In this document: in pieces, positions 9,783 to 18,823 of the stretch
How positions within the stretch are numbered: position 1 is the stretch's first letter
How the letters are laid out: every line of letters starts with the position of its first letter
NCBI GenBank assembly: GCA_020721345.1
Contig: DYMX01000010.1
Location: 1-45,428, forward strand
Direction: 5' to 3'
Origin: Sulfurovum sp.
Lineage (GTDB): Bacteria > Campylobacterota > Campylobacteria > Campylobacterales > Sulfurovaceae
DNA: 45,428 nt
Notes under the pieces: generated by a model
Seen by the model: the letters and a program-made list of their open reading frames with translations, nothing else
The model's database searches: none
Told to the model about the DNA's origin: nothing
Made by a program: the position numbers and the translations under genes

Positions 9783-10196
9783 ATGGAACAAACATTATCG
9801 ATCATTAAACCTGACGCAGTTGCTAAAAATGTTATAGGTAAAATTTTAAGTAGATTTGAAGATGCAGGACTAAGAATTGCAGCAACAAAAAAACTTCAAC
9901 TCACTCATGAACAAGCAGAGGCTTTCTACGAAGTACATAAAGCCAGACCTTTCTATGGTGAGTTGGTTAGCTTTATGATCTCTGGACCGGTTGTAGTTTC
10001 AGTATTAGAAGGTGAAAATGCAATGACAAAAAATAGAGATCTTATGGGCGCAACAAATCCAAAAGAAGCGGCAGCAGGTACAATAAGAGCAGATTTTGCA
10101 GACAGTATAGATGCAAATGCTGTTCACGGAAGCGACTCTTTGGAAAATGCTAAAAAAGAGATAGCATTCTTCTTTAAGCCTGAAGAGATTTGCTAA
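9783..10196 (+). CDS. ndk: Nucleoside diphosphate kinase
   Basis: Transfers the gamma phosphate between nucleoside tri- and diphosphates through a phosphohistidine. The 137-residue length, N-terminal [10 protein letters not shown], the MISGPVVV segment, and the active-site motif NAVHGSDS (phosphorylated His followed by GSDS) identify it. The ATG follows AAGGATAAAGTAAA. It is followed after 12 bases by the DUF177 gene, the same order as in C. jejuni. Confidence 0.97.
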   Translation: MEQTLSIIKPDAVAKNVIGKILSRFEDAGLRIAATKKLQLTHEQAEAFYEVHKARPFYGELVSFMISGPVVVSVLEGENAMTKNRDLMGATNPKEAAAGTIRADFADSIDANAVHGSDSLENAKKEIAFFFKPEEIC

Positions 10197-10208
10197 GCGG
10201 AATTTCTT

Positions 10209-10580
10209 GTGGAAATCTCATTTGACAAAATAAGCGCAACTCCAAAATCATTTAGTCTAGCGCTGGATGATGTTGTACTTAGCGGCACATTAAGTAAGAT
10301 CGATTTCAATACGGTCAAGCTTAACGGTGAGCTAAATGGGAATCTAGAAGTGTGTTGTGATAGATGCGGCATAGTTTTTAAAACCGCTATAGAGCAGCCC
10401 ATAAACCTAGAGCTTAGTCAAAAAGCCAGACAAAACAAGGATAATTTGGATATAATAGAGTTTTTAAATGGAACTATTGATTTGGAGTATATGCTTCAAA
10501 GTGAAATAGATTCTATAAAAAGTTCATACCATTATTGCCAAAAATGTGATGGTATAGAAGAATTTGAAGTCGAAATTTAA
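10209..10580 (+). CDS. YceD/DUF177 family protein
   Basis: 123-residue protein of the DUF177 (YceD) family, which nearly always sits just upstream of rpmF and is linked to 23S rRNA or large-subunit metabolism in plants and bacteria. The central CCDRCG and C-terminal CQKC pairs look like a metal-binding site, as in other members. Start is GTG with a poor ribosome site (GCGGA), so the exact start is less certain than for its neighbours; no better in-frame ATG is available. Position before rpmF and plsX is the strongest support. Confidence 0.85.
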   Translation: MEISFDKISATPKSFSLALDDVVLSGTLSKIDFNTVKLNGELNGNLEVCCDRCGIVFKTAIEQPINLELSQKARQNKDNLDIIEFLNGTIDLEYMLQSEIDSIKSSYHYCQKCDGIEEFEVEI

Positions 10581-10596
10581 ATAAAAGGATAATTAA

Positions 10597-10752
10597 ATGG
10601 CAGTACCTAAGAGACGAGTTAGTAAAACTAGATCAGCAAAAAGAAGAACACACTACAAGTTGACTCTTCCAATGCCCATAAAAGACAAAGATGGAACATG
10701 GAGAATGCCTCACCATATGAACATGACTACCGGCGAGTATAAAGCAAACTAA
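10597..10752 (+). CDS. rpmF: 50S ribosomal protein L32
   Basis: Basic 51-residue large-subunit protein. It begins [17 protein letters not shown], the L32 signature, and ends MTTGEYKAN. It lacks the four cysteines of zinc-binding L32, so it is the zinc-free form. AAAGGA lies before the ATG. The plsX ATG begins on the base after its stop codon. rpmF-plsX-fabH is a classic link between ribosome and membrane synthesis. Confidence 0.97.
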   Translation: MAVPKRRVSKTRSAKRRTHYKLTLPMPIKDKDGTWRMPHHMNMTTGEYKAN

Positions 10753-11748
10753 ATGATAAAAATAGCAATAGATGCTATGGGCGGGGATTTCGGTCCCGAG
10801 CCTATTATAGATGGTGTAGTACAAGCTCTTGAAGAGAAAAGATTTATCCCTATTTTGGTTGGCGATAAGTTTCAAATACTCTCATTTTTACCACAATACT
10901 ATCATGATAAAGTTGAAATAATTCACACTAGTGATGTGATAAGCATGAGCGACTCATCAACAGATGTACTAAAAAGAAAAGAATCATCTATATATAAAGC
11001 TGTCGAGCTTGTAAGAGGAAAAAATGCGTCGGCCGTAGTATCAGCAGGTCATAGCGGAGCGACTATGACAGCAGCAACTCTTAGAATAGGCAGGCTTCCG
11101 CATATTTCAAAGCCCGCGCTTGCTACACTTATGCCAAGCCTTGGCAAAAATAAAACTTTAGTACTTGATGTCGGAGCAGTTGTTGAGTGTAAACCGCAAA
11201 ATCTATATGAATTTGCCATTATGGGAGAAGCTTATGCAAAAAGTGTTATGGGTATCGAAAATCCAAGAGTAGGACTTTTAGCAAACGGCGAAGAAGAGAG
11301 CAAAGGGAATGATCTTACAAAAGAGACATTTCCTATGCTAAAAAAGTTTGATTGGTTCATAGGAAATGTAGAAGGTCGCGATATATTTAACGGACATGTC
11401 GATGTCGTCGTATGCGATGGATTTACCGGAAATATTTTGCTTAAAACAAGCGAAGGCGTAGCGTCTACTATTTTTGCATTTATGAAGCAGTATATCAGAA
11501 AATCACTTCCGGCAACGCTGGGCGCTATGCTGATGAAAAGAAAAGTATTTGCTAATCTGAAAAAACAAATTGACTATGCAGAGTACGGCGGAGCTCCGTT
11601 ATTGGGAGTTGACGGATGCGCTATCATAGGGCATGGAAGCTCAAACGCCAAAGCCATTAAAAATGCTATATTTCAAGCCATAAATTACTGTGATTCAAAC
11701 GTAAACAATACAATAGAATTGCTGCTAACAAACAATATAGACAAGTAA
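10753..11748 (+). CDS. plsX: Phosphate acyltransferase PlsX
   Basis: Peripheral membrane enzyme that makes acyl-phosphate from acyl-ACP for the PlsY step of phosphatidic acid synthesis. The 331 residues begin IKIAIDAMGGDFGPEPI, the family signature, and contain VSAGHSGATMTAAT and DVGAVVECKP further in. It directly abuts rpmF with no separate ribosome site beyond the end of that gene, suggesting translational coupling. fabH follows after 12 bases. Confidence 0.96.
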   Translation: MIKIAIDAMGGDFGPEPIIDGVVQALEEKRFIPILVGDKFQILSFLPQYYHDKVEIIHTSDVISMSDSSTDVLKRKESSIYKAVELVRGKNASAVVSAGHSGATMTAATLRIGRLPHISKPALATLMPSLGKNKTLVLDVGAVVECKPQNLYEFAIMGEAYAKSVMGIENPRVGLLANGEEESKGNDLTKETFPMLKKFDWFIGNVEGRDIFNGHVDVVVCDGFTGNILLKTSEGVASTIFAFMKQYIRKSLPATLGAMLMKRKVFANLKKQIDYAEYGGAPLLGVDGCAIIGHGSSNAKAIKNAIFQAINYCDSNVNNTIELLLTNNIDK

Positions 11749-11760
11749 AAGGATAAAGTA

Positions 11761-12765
11761 ATGGCCGTATATGCTAGTTTTAGATCTATTGGAGCATATG
11801 CGCCTGAAAAAATTTTATCAAATAGTGATTTAGAGAAAATGGTAGATACTACCGATGAATGGATAGTAAAAAGAACAGGGATCAAAGAAAGACGTATTGC
11901 CGATAAGCATATTTCAACAAGTGATATGGGTGCTATGGCGGCTCGTGCTGCTATTGAGCGATCAGGGCTTAGCAAGGAAGATATAGATCTTGTAGTTTGC
12001 GCGACAGTTACGCCTGATTATTTCAATATGCCGTCAACGGCTTGTATCATAAGCGATAAAATTGGAATTTCAAATGTTCAAGCATTTGATATAAGCGCAG
12101 CTTGCAGCGGTTTTGTTTACGGACTATCAATAGCGAAAGCTTTTGTGGAGTCCGGAATGAAAAAAAATGTTCTTGTGATAGGAGCCGAAAAATTTAGCTC
12201 GATCGTTGATTATACGGATAGAAGCACTTGTATATTATTCGGTGACGGCGCAGGCGCGGCTGTTATTAGCGCAACTACAGATAAAAGCGAAGCATTTATA
12301 GATATACATGCAAGCGCTGACGGCTCATACGCAGATTTTTTAGTGACTCCTGCTCCAGGCTCGGTTCATCCTGCAAATCAAAAAATGTTAGATGAAAAAT
12401 TGAACTTTGTTCAAATGAAAGGCAATGAAACATTTAAGCTTGCCGTTAAAACATTAACTAAAGATGTTGTAGATATACTTGAACATAACAATATAGAATC
12501 TTCCCAAATAAAATATTTTATTCCTCATCAGGCAAATTATCGTATCATTAAAGCAGTCGGTGATGCGCTTGGCATGAGAGAAGATCAAGTAGTGCTTACA
12601 GTTCAAAAGTACGGAAATACATCTGCAGCCTCAATTCCTATGGCAATAAATGATATATTTGAGTCAGGCAGACTAAAAGAGGGTGAGCTTATGCTGCTTG
12701 ATACATTTGGCGGCGGGCTTACTTGGGCAAGCGCGCTTATTCCATTTGCCGGAAAAGTTAAATAG
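11761..12765 (+). CDS. fabH: 3-oxoacyl-ACP synthase III
   Basis: Starts fatty acid synthesis by condensing acetyl-CoA with malonyl-ACP. The 334-residue thiolase-fold protein has the catalytic Cys in [13 protein letters not shown] (C115), the His in [10 protein letters not shown] and the Asn in [27 protein letters not shown] near the N terminus is the FabH signature. AAAGGA lies before the ATG. It forms an operon with rpmF and plsX. Confidence 0.96.
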   Translation: MAVYASFRSIGAYAPEKILSNSDLEKMVDTTDEWIVKRTGIKERRIADKHISTSDMGAMAARAAIERSGLSKEDIDLVVCATVTPDYFNMPSTACIISDKIGISNVQAFDISAACSGFVYGLSIAKAFVESGMKKNVLVIGAEKFSSIVDYTDRSTCILFGDGAGAAVISATTDKSEAFIDIHASADGSYADFLVTPAPGSVHPANQKMLDEKLNFVQMKGNETFKLAVKTLTKDVVDILEHNNIESSQIKYFIPHQANYRIIKAVGDALGMREDQVVLTVQKYGNTSAASIPMAINDIFESGRLKEGELMLLDTFGGGLTWASALIPFAGKVK

Positions 12766-12773
12766 GAAGTCTT

Positions 12774-13583
12774 ATGACCATTGGCTTTATCGGCGACATA
12801 GTCGGCAAACCGGGGCGAGATATGATAGCCGCCAATCTAGCTATGCTCAAAGTTGATTTCGGCATAGATCTTGTTATTGCTAATTATGAAAATGCAAGTC
12901 ACGGATTTGGATTGAGCGCTAAAAATGCGTCTGAGCTTTTTGATTGCGGTATAGATGTAATGACAGGCGGAAATCACAGTTTTGATAAAAAAGAGATATT
13001 AGCGCTTTTTGATTCGCTTCCTATCATCAGACCTATAAATTATCCGGATGAAACTGTCGGAGAGGGTATTTTTGAAGCAATGGTAAAAGGTACAAAAATA
13101 GCGGTTATTAATTTGATGGGGCATTACTGTATGCCGATGGTGGATAATCCATTTACAAAAATCATCAAAACCGTTGACGAGTTGGAAAATAGCGGATATA
13201 AGCATATAATCATAGATATGCATGCCGAAGCAACAAGTGAAAAAAATGCGCTTTTACATATATTAAAGGGACGCGTGAGCGCCATTATCGGCACTCATAC
13301 GCATATAGGCACAGATGATCTTATGGTTGCGGATGGATGTTGTTATGTTACCGATGTTGGCTTAACGGGGTGCATGGATGGTGTTATCGGTATGGACGTA
13401 AAAGCCCCGATAAAAAGATTTTTAAGTGGGGTCGGCGAGTATTTTGATGTTCCGAAAGATTGCAGAGCTATACTGCAAATGATCATATTTGATTTGGACG
13501 CAAACGGACATACTTTTAATGCAAAAAAAGTGAAGCTTTTTGATAATGGAAATATGATAGCTACTAACGCTATTTTGATATAG
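12774..13583 (+). CDS. YmdB/TIGR00282-family metallophosphoesterase
   Basis: 269-residue calcineurin-like phosphoesterase of the YmdB family, members of which hydrolyse 2',3'-cyclic nucleotides in Bacillus. Metal ligands are visible in FIGDIVGKPGR (Asp near the N terminus), NYENASHGFG, TGGNHSFDKKE, DMHAEATSEK and GTHTHIGTDD. It lies 8 bases after fabH and looks cotranscribed with the fab genes. The biological substrate here is unknown. It ends 11 bases from the end of convergent dnaX. Confidence 0.88.
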   Translation: MTIGFIGDIVGKPGRDMIAANLAMLKVDFGIDLVIANYENASHGFGLSAKNASELFDCGIDVMTGGNHSFDKKEILALFDSLPIIRPINYPDETVGEGIFEAMVKGTKIAVINLMGHYCMPMVDNPFTKIIKTVDELENSGYKHIIIDMHAEATSEKNALLHILKGRVSAIIGTHTHIGTDDLMVADGCCYVTDVGLTGCMDGVIGMDVKAPIKRFLSGVGEYFDVPKDCRAILQMIIFDLDANGHTFNAKKVKLFDNGNMIATNAILI

Positions 13584-13593
13584 TTTTTTAAAA

Positions 13594-15360
13594 CTATATC
13601 TTTTGCACAACTGTAACTTTTTTTGGACTAAAAAGTTCAATGGCTTCTTTTACCATCGGCTCATTCATGAGATCCTCGGGATTTTTTTCTTTCCCTGCTT
13701 CGTTTGCAGCTTCGGGCATGATGCATGAGCTTGGCATCTCTATATCTTCTATCATTGAGCCGACTTCATTTGCACATTCATCTTTTTCTTTTCTGTTGTC
13801 TTCTATCTTTTGCGCATTCAACTTTGGACTTTCATCAAAATTTTGTTTTTGCGCTAAAGGTGTATTTTTTATTTGCGTTGTGCTTCCAAAAATATCTTGA
13901 ACAAATTTTCTAATAACTCCAAAACCGGCTTTTAGTTTTTCCTTGTCGTCATCGTTTGCGCTTGATATCCAGTAAAGCGTATTGTCCTCAAATTTATCAA
14001 AAATAGTTGTTCTCTCAAAGCAACTGCCAAGAACAAAATCTCTATCATAGATCTTTGCCACCAAATCACTGAAAAGCTTTTGATGAGTTGTATTTTGTGT
14101 GTAAATCTGGGTGTGTGTTTGAGTTTGGGCGTGGGTTTGTGAAACTGTTGAGGCGCTAATATTTTCGTCACTGCGAGATGATTTATCATCGCGGCAGTCT
14201 ATTTGAGTGGATTGACCTTGAGCAGAGCTCTGCGAGATTTCATGCCGCACTTCGTTCGCAATGACATAGGATGGCAAAGTTTGAGTTTTCGGCATTAAGT
14301 GTATATCCTTTTGCAACTCTTTTATGAGTGAATCAATATCTCTTAGCTCGAGTGATTCCATCATTTTAAACAGTGTCAAATATAAAACAAAGTCACCATC
14401 TGAACCAAGTTTTAAGAGTTCTTTCGAGTTTGCTATAACCCTAAAGAAACGCTCAATTATAAGTGGTGAAAGAAGCTTATCGTGTGCAAACATCATATCT
14501 TTGATAAAAAGCGTAAGCTCATCAAGTATTATTTCACACTCATATTCTGAGGCGAGTTTTATAAATTCATTCATTTTTTCCAAATCTTTTGACAGGATCG
14601 AAGAGATAAGATTTTTTAGATGACTCGGTTCTATGATGCCTAGCATGCTTGTGATAGTGGCTACATCAACAAAATTTTTACTATATACGATAGCTTGATC
14701 CAATAGTGTCAAAGAATCCCTGAGGCTCCCTGCGCCGCTTCTTGCTATTATTTCTATAGCATCATTCTCGTACCCTATGCCTTCAAGATTTAAAATATAC
14801 TCAAGATGACTTACTACAAGGTTATGTGGTATTTTTTTAAATCTAAAGTGTTGCGTACGAGAAAGTATGGTTGCAGGAAGTTTAAGGGGATCAGTTGTTG
14901 CTAAAATGAATTTAACAAATGGCGGAGGTTCTTCAAGCGTTTTTAAAAGCGCATTGAATGCCTGAGGAGTTAGCATATGCACTTCATCTATGATAAATAT
15001 CTTATATCTCGCGCTTGATGGTCTATATTTGGAATGTTCTATGAGCTCTTTTATGTCATCGATCCCTCTATTGCTCGCAGCATCCATTTCGATGATATCC
15101 ATATGGCGGTTTTCGTTTGCCATGATACAATTTGGACATTCGTTGCAAGGAGCGGATGTTTCTCCTTTGTCACAAATAAGCGCTTTTGCAAAAATTCTTG
15201 CAGTTGATGTTTTACCGCTTCCTCTTAATCCTGAAAAAAGATATGCATGAGATAGTCTTTTTGAATCAAGCGCAAGTGAAAGTGTGCTGGAGATGGAGTC
15301 TTGACCAATTAGGTCAGAAAAGAGATTAGGACGATATTTTCTTGCTAGTACTAATGACAA
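13594..15360 (-). CDS. dnaX: DNA polymerase III subunit gamma/tau
   Basis: Clamp-loader ATPase. Walker A is GLRGSGKTSTARIFAK, the zinc module is CNECPNC, Walker B is FIIDEVHML, and sensor 1 and the arginine region follow. I place the start at TTG (15360): AAGGAGG stands five bases upstream and the protein then begins MSLVLARKYRP, the universal DnaX N terminus, giving 588 residues. The in-frame ATG 24 codons earlier would run through an intergenic palindrome and is rejected. Residues about 366-398 are encoded by an in-frame palindromic repeat (14167-14265), followed by a Thr/Gln/His-rich tract; both lie in the linker between the clamp-loader core and the C-terminal tail. Confidence 0.94.
   Translation of the reverse strand: MSLVLARKYRPNLFSDLIGQDSISSTLSLALDSKRLSHAYLFSGLRGSGKTSTARIFAKALICDKGETSAPCNECPNCIMANENRHMDIIEMDAASNRGIDDIKELIEHSKYRPSSARYKIFIIDEVHMLTPQAFNALLKTLEEPPPFVKFILATTDPLKLPATILSRTQHFRFKKIPHNLVVSHLEYILNLEGIGYENDAIEIIARSGAGSLRDSLTLLDQAIVYSKNFVDVATITSMLGIIEPSHLKNLISSILSKDLEKMNEFIKLASEYECEIILDELTLFIKDMMFAHDKLLSPLIIERFFRVIANSKELLKLGSDGDFVLYLTLFKMMESLELRDIDSLIKELQKDIHLMPKTQTLPSYVIANEVRHEISQSSAQGQSTQIDCRDDKSSRSDENISASTVSQTHAQTQTHTQIYTQNTTHQKLFSDLVAKIYDRDFVLGSCFERTTIFDKFEDNTLYWISSANDDDKEKLKAGFGVIRKFVQDIFGSTTQIKNTPLAQKQNFDESPKLNAQKIEDNRKEKDECANEVGSMIEDIEMPSSCIMPEAANEAGKEKNPEDLMNEPMVKEAIELFSPKKVTVVQKI
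14167..14265 (-). repeat. Palindromic GTCATTGCGA-type element inside dnaX
   Basis: A 99-base element (33 codons, in frame) with ends GTCACTGCGAG and GCAATGAC in inverted orientation and an internal CTCGCAGAGCTCTGC palindrome. It is read as YVIANEVRHEISQSSAQ and so on, ending CRDDKSSRSDE. The same peptide type (VIANEVKQS...SSRDDG) is encoded by the element inside priA, and intergenic relatives lie at 15426-15448 and 36938-37020. It sits in a region of DnaX that tolerates variation. Confidence 0.8.
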
Positions 15361-15377
15361 AATATCCTCCTTGATGT

Positions 15378-15502
15378 TAAATAAATTGACACAAAAACTT
15401 ATTAGATTGCCACGCTTCTTTGAAGCTCGCAATGACAGTCATTGCGAGGAGTTTATGACGAAGCAATCCATATTTACATAGTATTTTGTGTCAATTTATT
15501 TA
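15378..15502. repeat. MITE-like palindromic element between uvrB and dnaX
   Basis: Perfect 19-base terminal inverted repeats, TAAATAAATTGACACAAAA at 15378-15396 and its complement at 15484-15502, enclose a core with CTCGCAATGAC / GTCATTGCGAG (15426-15436 and 15438-15448) and weaker outer arms (attgccacgcttc / gacgaagcaat). No coding capacity of its own. It lies directly upstream of the dnaX ribosome site and 28 bases past the end of uvrB, so the hairpin may also terminate or process the uvrB transcript. Confidence 0.75.
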
Positions 15503-15530
15503 TATAAAATTATATTCTATTTTTACTAAG

Positions 15531-17510
15531 TTATAGATTTTTAATTTTTGCTATTTGATCTCTAAGTCTTGCAGCTTCTTCAAATTCCAAACTCTTTGCA
15601 GCAACTAGCATTTTTGTTTTTAGCTCATTCATTAGTTTCTGTCTCTCACTCTTTGGCATCTTGTCAAGTTTGCTTTTTTTATCAAATATCTCACCGTGTT
15701 CTTCAAGCTTTAGATTGGTATCGAGTTCTCTTATGGTAGTGCGAGGTGTGATATTATGAAGTTTATTGTATTCGATCTGCTTTTCTCTTCTTTGTGACGT
15801 TATCTCTATCGTCTCTTTCATAGCATTTGTCATGCGATTGGCATACATTAAAACCTTGCCGTTAGAGTTTCTAGCAGCCCTCCCTGATGTTTGAATAAGT
15901 GAAGTAAGAGATCTTAAAAATCCTTCTTTGTCGGCATCAAGAATTGCAACGAGGCTGACTTCAGGCAGATCAAGCCCCTCTCTAAGCAGGTTGATACCTA
16001 TGAGTATATCAAACTCTCCTAAACGCAATGATCTAATTATTTGATTTCTCTCTATAGCATCAAGATCAGAGTGCATATATTTGGCTCTTAGCCCAAGGTC
16101 GTTGTAGTATTTTGTAAGCTCTTCCGCCATTTTTTTGGTGAGTACGGTTATTAAAACTCTTTCACCTCTTGCAATGACGCTTTTCATCTCATCGTATAGA
16201 TGTTCTACTTGATTTGTGCTTGGCGCCACTTCGATAGGGGGATCTAAAAGTCCTGTCGGTCTTACAACTTGCTCGGCGACTACGCTTGAGTGTTCCATCT
16301 CCCAATTTGAAGGAGTTGCTGAAACAAAGAGATAATGAGGGGCTTTGTTGATAAATTCATCGAACATCAAAGGACGATTATCAAGCGCGCTTGGAAGCCT
16401 GAAGCCATACTCTACAAGTACCTCTTTTCTGCTTCTATCCCCAGCATACATTCCGCGAAACTGAGGTAAGCTCACATGCGATTCATCAACTATGAGCAGG
16501 TAGTCCTCGCCCATTGCTTCAAAGTAATCTTGTAAAGAATATGGAGTTTCTCCCTCTTGTTTACCGGTTAAGTGTCTTGAGTAATTTTCTATTCCCTTGC
16601 AAATTCCGGTTGCTTCAAGCATCTCTAGATCAAACTCTGTTCGTTGTTTGAGCCTTGTATACTCGACCATGCGACCTTCTTTTTCATAAAATGCAAGTCT
16701 AGATGCTAGCTCTTCTTCTATATTTTTCATAGCAATGGCAAGTTTCTCTTTTCCAACTATAAATTGATTTGCGGCATATAGCGTAAACTCTTTTACCCTG
16801 CCATCTTTTTCGCCTGTGAGCGTGTCAAAATAGTACATATCTTCTATCTCATTGCCAAAAAATTCAACTCTCAAAGCCGCCTCTTCATTGTAAGCGGGAT
16901 AGATATCCACGATATCACCGTTTACTCTAAAATCACCTCTGTCAAAATAGTTGTCATTTCGCCCATAGCCCATCTCTACAAGTCTAAGCAATAACTCTTT
17001 TTGGGTATATGATGAGCCGACTTCAAGGTTTTGTACTATGGAGCTATACTCCTCAGGCGATCCTAAGCCGTAGTTTGCCGAAACCGATGCGATTACAATT
17101 ACATCTTTGTGGCTTAGAAGTGATGCCGTGGTGCTTAATCTCAATCTCTCCAGCTCTTCGTTTATGGAGCTGTCTTTTTCTATAAAAAGGTCTTGCCTTG
17201 GGATGTATGCTTCAGGCTGATAGTAGTCATAATAACTTATAAAATACTCTACATGGGCTTGCGGGAAAAAGCTTTTGAACTCGCTGTACAGCTGAGCAGC
17301 TAGAGTTTTGTTGTGCGTCATGATAAGGGTCGGTTTGGCTGTTTTTTGAATGACCTGAGCCATCGTGTATGTTTTACCTGAGCCAGTAACTCCAAGAAGG
17401 GTTTGGTATCTATTGCCGCTCGTGATAGAATTTACAAGTTTTTCAATGGCTTCGGGCTGATCGCCTGAGGGCGTATATGCGCAGCTTAGTTCAAAATCTT
17501 TTTTTTTCAT
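15531..17510 (-). CDS. uvrB: UvrABC excision nuclease subunit B
   Basis: Damage-verifying helicase-like subunit of nucleotide excision repair. The 659 residues show Walker [16 protein letters not shown] near residue 40, the beta-hairpin [29 protein letters not shown] (helicase motif II region), TSGRAARN (motif VI), and a C-terminal UVR motif (about 622-657) for UvrA/UvrC contact. The ribosome site before its ATG (17510) is weak. It points away from the small-ORF/pilin cluster, as in C. jejuni (uvrB Cj0680c next to Cj0681). Confidence 0.97.
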   Translation of the reverse strand: MKKKDFELSCAYTPSGDQPEAIEKLVNSITSGNRYQTLLGVTGSGKTYTMAQVIQKTAKPTLIMTHNKTLAAQLYSEFKSFFPQAHVEYFISYYDYYQPEAYIPRQDLFIEKDSSINEELERLRLSTTASLLSHKDVIVIASVSANYGLGSPEEYSSIVQNLEVGSSYTQKELLLRLVEMGYGRNDNYFDRGDFRVNGDIVDIYPAYNEEAALRVEFFGNEIEDMYYFDTLTGEKDGRVKEFTLYAANQFIVGKEKLAIAMKNIEEELASRLAFYEKEGRMVEYTRLKQRTEFDLEMLEATGICKGIENYSRHLTGKQEGETPYSLQDYFEAMGEDYLLIVDESHVSLPQFRGMYAGDRSRKEVLVEYGFRLPSALDNRPLMFDEFINKAPHYLFVSATPSNWEMEHSSVVAEQVVRPTGLLDPPIEVAPSTNQVEHLYDEMKSVIARGERVLITVLTKKMAEELTKYYNDLGLRAKYMHSDLDAIERNQIIRSLRLGEFDILIGINLLREGLDLPEVSLVAILDADKEGFLRSLTSLIQTSGRAARNSNGKVLMYANRMTNAMKETIEITSQRREKQIEYNKLHNITPRTTIRELDTNLKLEEHGEIFDKKSKLDKMPKSERQKLMNELKTKMLVAAKSLEFEEAARLRDQIAKIKNL

Positions 17511-17557
17511 TATATGGTTCTTTATTTCAATTTATATTTTTTTGTCATTTTATTTTT

Positions 17558-17596
17558 CACTCACTCACACCCATACTCACCCACAACACACACTTA
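17558..17596 (+). other. C/A-rich, G-free tract upstream of uvrB
   Basis: About 39 bases composed almost only of C, A and T, with repeated CACTCAC, CACCCA and CACACAC units and no G on the plus strand. It lies in the divergent space between uvrB and the next gene. Similar ACCCACACTCAC tracts occur on the coding strands of priA (21028-21064 and 22133-22169) and dnaX (around 14095-14150), in both cases next to a palindromic element. Confidence 0.5.
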
Positions 17597-17647
17597 AATA
17601 ATTTATGTTATTATATCAAATATAACAGATCAAACCAAAGGCAGAAA

Positions 17648-17845
17648 ATGAGCGCGCTTGAAAAGCTGAGTGAAAAGATAGCAACACTAAAAGCATCTCA
17701 AGATGAGTTAAGGTCTAAAAACGAAGAGCTTGTATCAACTATATCCCAGATGCAAAAAGAGATAGATACTCTGAAGAGTGAATTGGCAGAAAAAGATGAA
17801 GAGATAGAGTCTATCATAGCAAAAATAGAAGATTTACTGGGGTAG
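17648..17845 (+). CDS. Small coiled-coil protein
   Basis: 65-residue protein predicted by eye to be one continuous coiled coil: heptads of Leu/Ile/Met run from ALEKLSEKIATLKAS to IESIIAKIEDLL, rich in Glu and Lys. Start is ATG at 17648 with AAAGG upstream. It corresponds by position to Cj0681 of C. jejuni (uvrB - Cj0681 - Cj0682). Size and all-helical character recall the cell division factor ZapB, and its partner gene looks ZapA-like, but this is a structural resemblance only and no function is proven. Confidence 0.7.
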   Translation: MSALEKLSEKIATLKASQDELRSKNEELVSTISQMQKEIDTLKSELAEKDEEIESIIAKIEDLLG

Positions 17846-18076
17846 ATGATGGAGAAAGATTTTAAAAAAGTTTCTGTTACTATTGCGGGTACGAGATATG
17901 AGTTTGCGCTTGAAGAAGAGTTTGCAAAATTTGTTCTTGATATTTTTAACAAAAATGATATTTTTACAGATCAAGACAATCGCCCCGATAAGTTACTCAA
18001 AGCTTTTTTGACCATTTCAAAAGAGTATTTTGAGTATGAAGAAAATATAAAAGCCCTTATGGACGAGATCGAATAA
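17846..18076 (+). CDS. Small conserved protein, weakly ZapA-like
   Basis: 76-residue protein starting on the base after the preceding stop codon (a second ATG follows at 17849). The N-terminal KKVSVTIAGTRYEF is a two-strand pattern, followed by helices, as in the N-terminal half of the cell division protein ZapA; the C-terminal part is helical and acidic (EYFEYEENIKALMDEIE). It corresponds by position to Cj0682. Coupled with the coiled-coil gene, it may form a complex with it. Function is unassigned. Confidence 0.65.
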   Translation: MMEKDFKKVSVTIAGTRYEFALEEEFAKFVLDIFNKNDIFTDQDNRPDKLLKAFLTISKEYFEYEENIKALMDEIE

Positions 18077-18125
18077 AGTGATTATACAAATAAACTTTAT
18101 TATTTAAAAATAATTTCATAAATAC

Positions 18126-18155
18126 TTGACATTTATTTATAAAAAGTATTATAAT
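18126..18155 (+). promoter_or_regulatory. Consensus sigma-70 promoter of pilin gene 1
   Basis: A perfect TTGACA (18126-18131) and perfect TATAAT (18150-18155) are separated by 18 bases. It is the only promoter here with a full consensus -35 box, suggesting strong expression of the first pilin gene. The leader to the ATG is about 55 bases. Confidence 0.8.
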
Positions 18156-18215
18156 TTAAATCAGGATATAGGAGTTTATCGTTTATCCGAAATTTTATTT
18201 TTCAAAGGAGTTATT

Positions 18216-18626
18216 ATGAGAAAAGGTTTTACAATGATCGAGTTGATCTTCGTAATCGTAATTATAGGGATTTTGGCTGCTATTGCAGTACCAAGAATGA
18301 TGGGAACTAGAGATGATGCAAAAATATCTGCACAATTATCTTCTGCAAAACAAGTTATTAGTAATCTAGGTGCGGAATATACTGCAAAAGGTATATTGGA
18401 GGATGCAACTGTTACAGCTGCAGATAATGGTCTTGACTGCTTTACGGTTGCAAAAGCAGCTGTGGGAGAAGGAAATCTTACTCTTGCTGTTGCAGCAAAA
18501 GATGCTACAAGATGTCCTACTGAAGTTGAAGATGCTTTAAAAGTAGAAGCAGAAAAAAATGGTCTTACAGAAGCTGCTGGCGCTGAAAAAGTATTCACAT
18601 TTAGTGGAAGCAACATAGTAAGATAA
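18216..18626 (+). CDS. Type IV pilin-like protein 1
   Basis: 136-residue class III prepilin. I start at ATG 18216, which has AAAGGAG six bases upstream and gives MRKG|FTMIELIFVIVIIG: a short basic leader, Gly at -1, Phe at +1 and Glu at +5, followed by the hydrophobic helix. PRMMGTRDDAKISAQ continues the helical stalk. Two Cys (LDCFT and TRCPT) in the globular part probably form the C-terminal disulfide loop. It is a tandem paralogue of pilin 2. Likely a (pseudo)pilin of a type II secretion/type IV pilus or competence system; the machinery genes are not in the window. Confidence 0.88.
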   Translation: MRKGFTMIELIFVIVIIGILAAIAVPRMMGTRDDAKISAQLSSAKQVISNLGAEYTAKGILEDATVTAADNGLDCFTVAKAAVGEGNLTLAVAAKDATRCPTEVEDALKVEAEKNGLTEAAGAEKVFTFSGSNIVR

Positions 18627-18634
18627 TCTTTCAA

Positions 18635-18661
18635 AACAAAGGAGTACTTTTCTCCTTTGTT
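18635..18661 (+). terminator. Hairpin after pilin gene 1
   Basis: A 10-bp perfect stem (AACAAAGGAG / CTCCTTTGTT) with a 7-base loop begins eight bases after the stop codon. No long T-run follows, so it may be a weak terminator or a 3' stabiliser of an abundant pilin mRNA. Confidence 0.55.
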
Positions 18662-18774
18662 CCTCTCGCATTTATTATAACTTCTTTTATTCTTTTGTAT
18701 TTTTTATCTTATTTGATGTGTGTTGATTTTAATTATTTTTTTTAAAAATGTAATTCTAATTTTTAAATATATGA

Positions 18775-18780
18775 TATAAT
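18775..18780 (+). promoter_or_regulatory. Extended -10 promoter of pilin gene 2
   Basis: TGATATAAT (extended -10; TATAAT at 18775-18780) lies 44 bases before the start of the second pilin gene, preceded by T-rich sequence. Together with the hairpin after pilin 1 it indicates separate transcription of the two genes. Confidence 0.6.
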
Positions 18781-18823
18781 AAATTTGTAAGCTAAAATCA
18801 TTTTTTAGATAGAGGGGTTGTGT

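Noticed and set aside
9643-9837. Open frame between ferredoxin and ndk
   Set aside because: It runs across the ferredoxin terminator and the ndk promoter and into ndk in another frame.
15361-15432. ATG-initiated 24-residue extension of dnaX
   Set aside because: It is the translation of the intergenic palindrome; TTG at 15360 has an AAGGAGG site and starts the conserved DnaX sequence.
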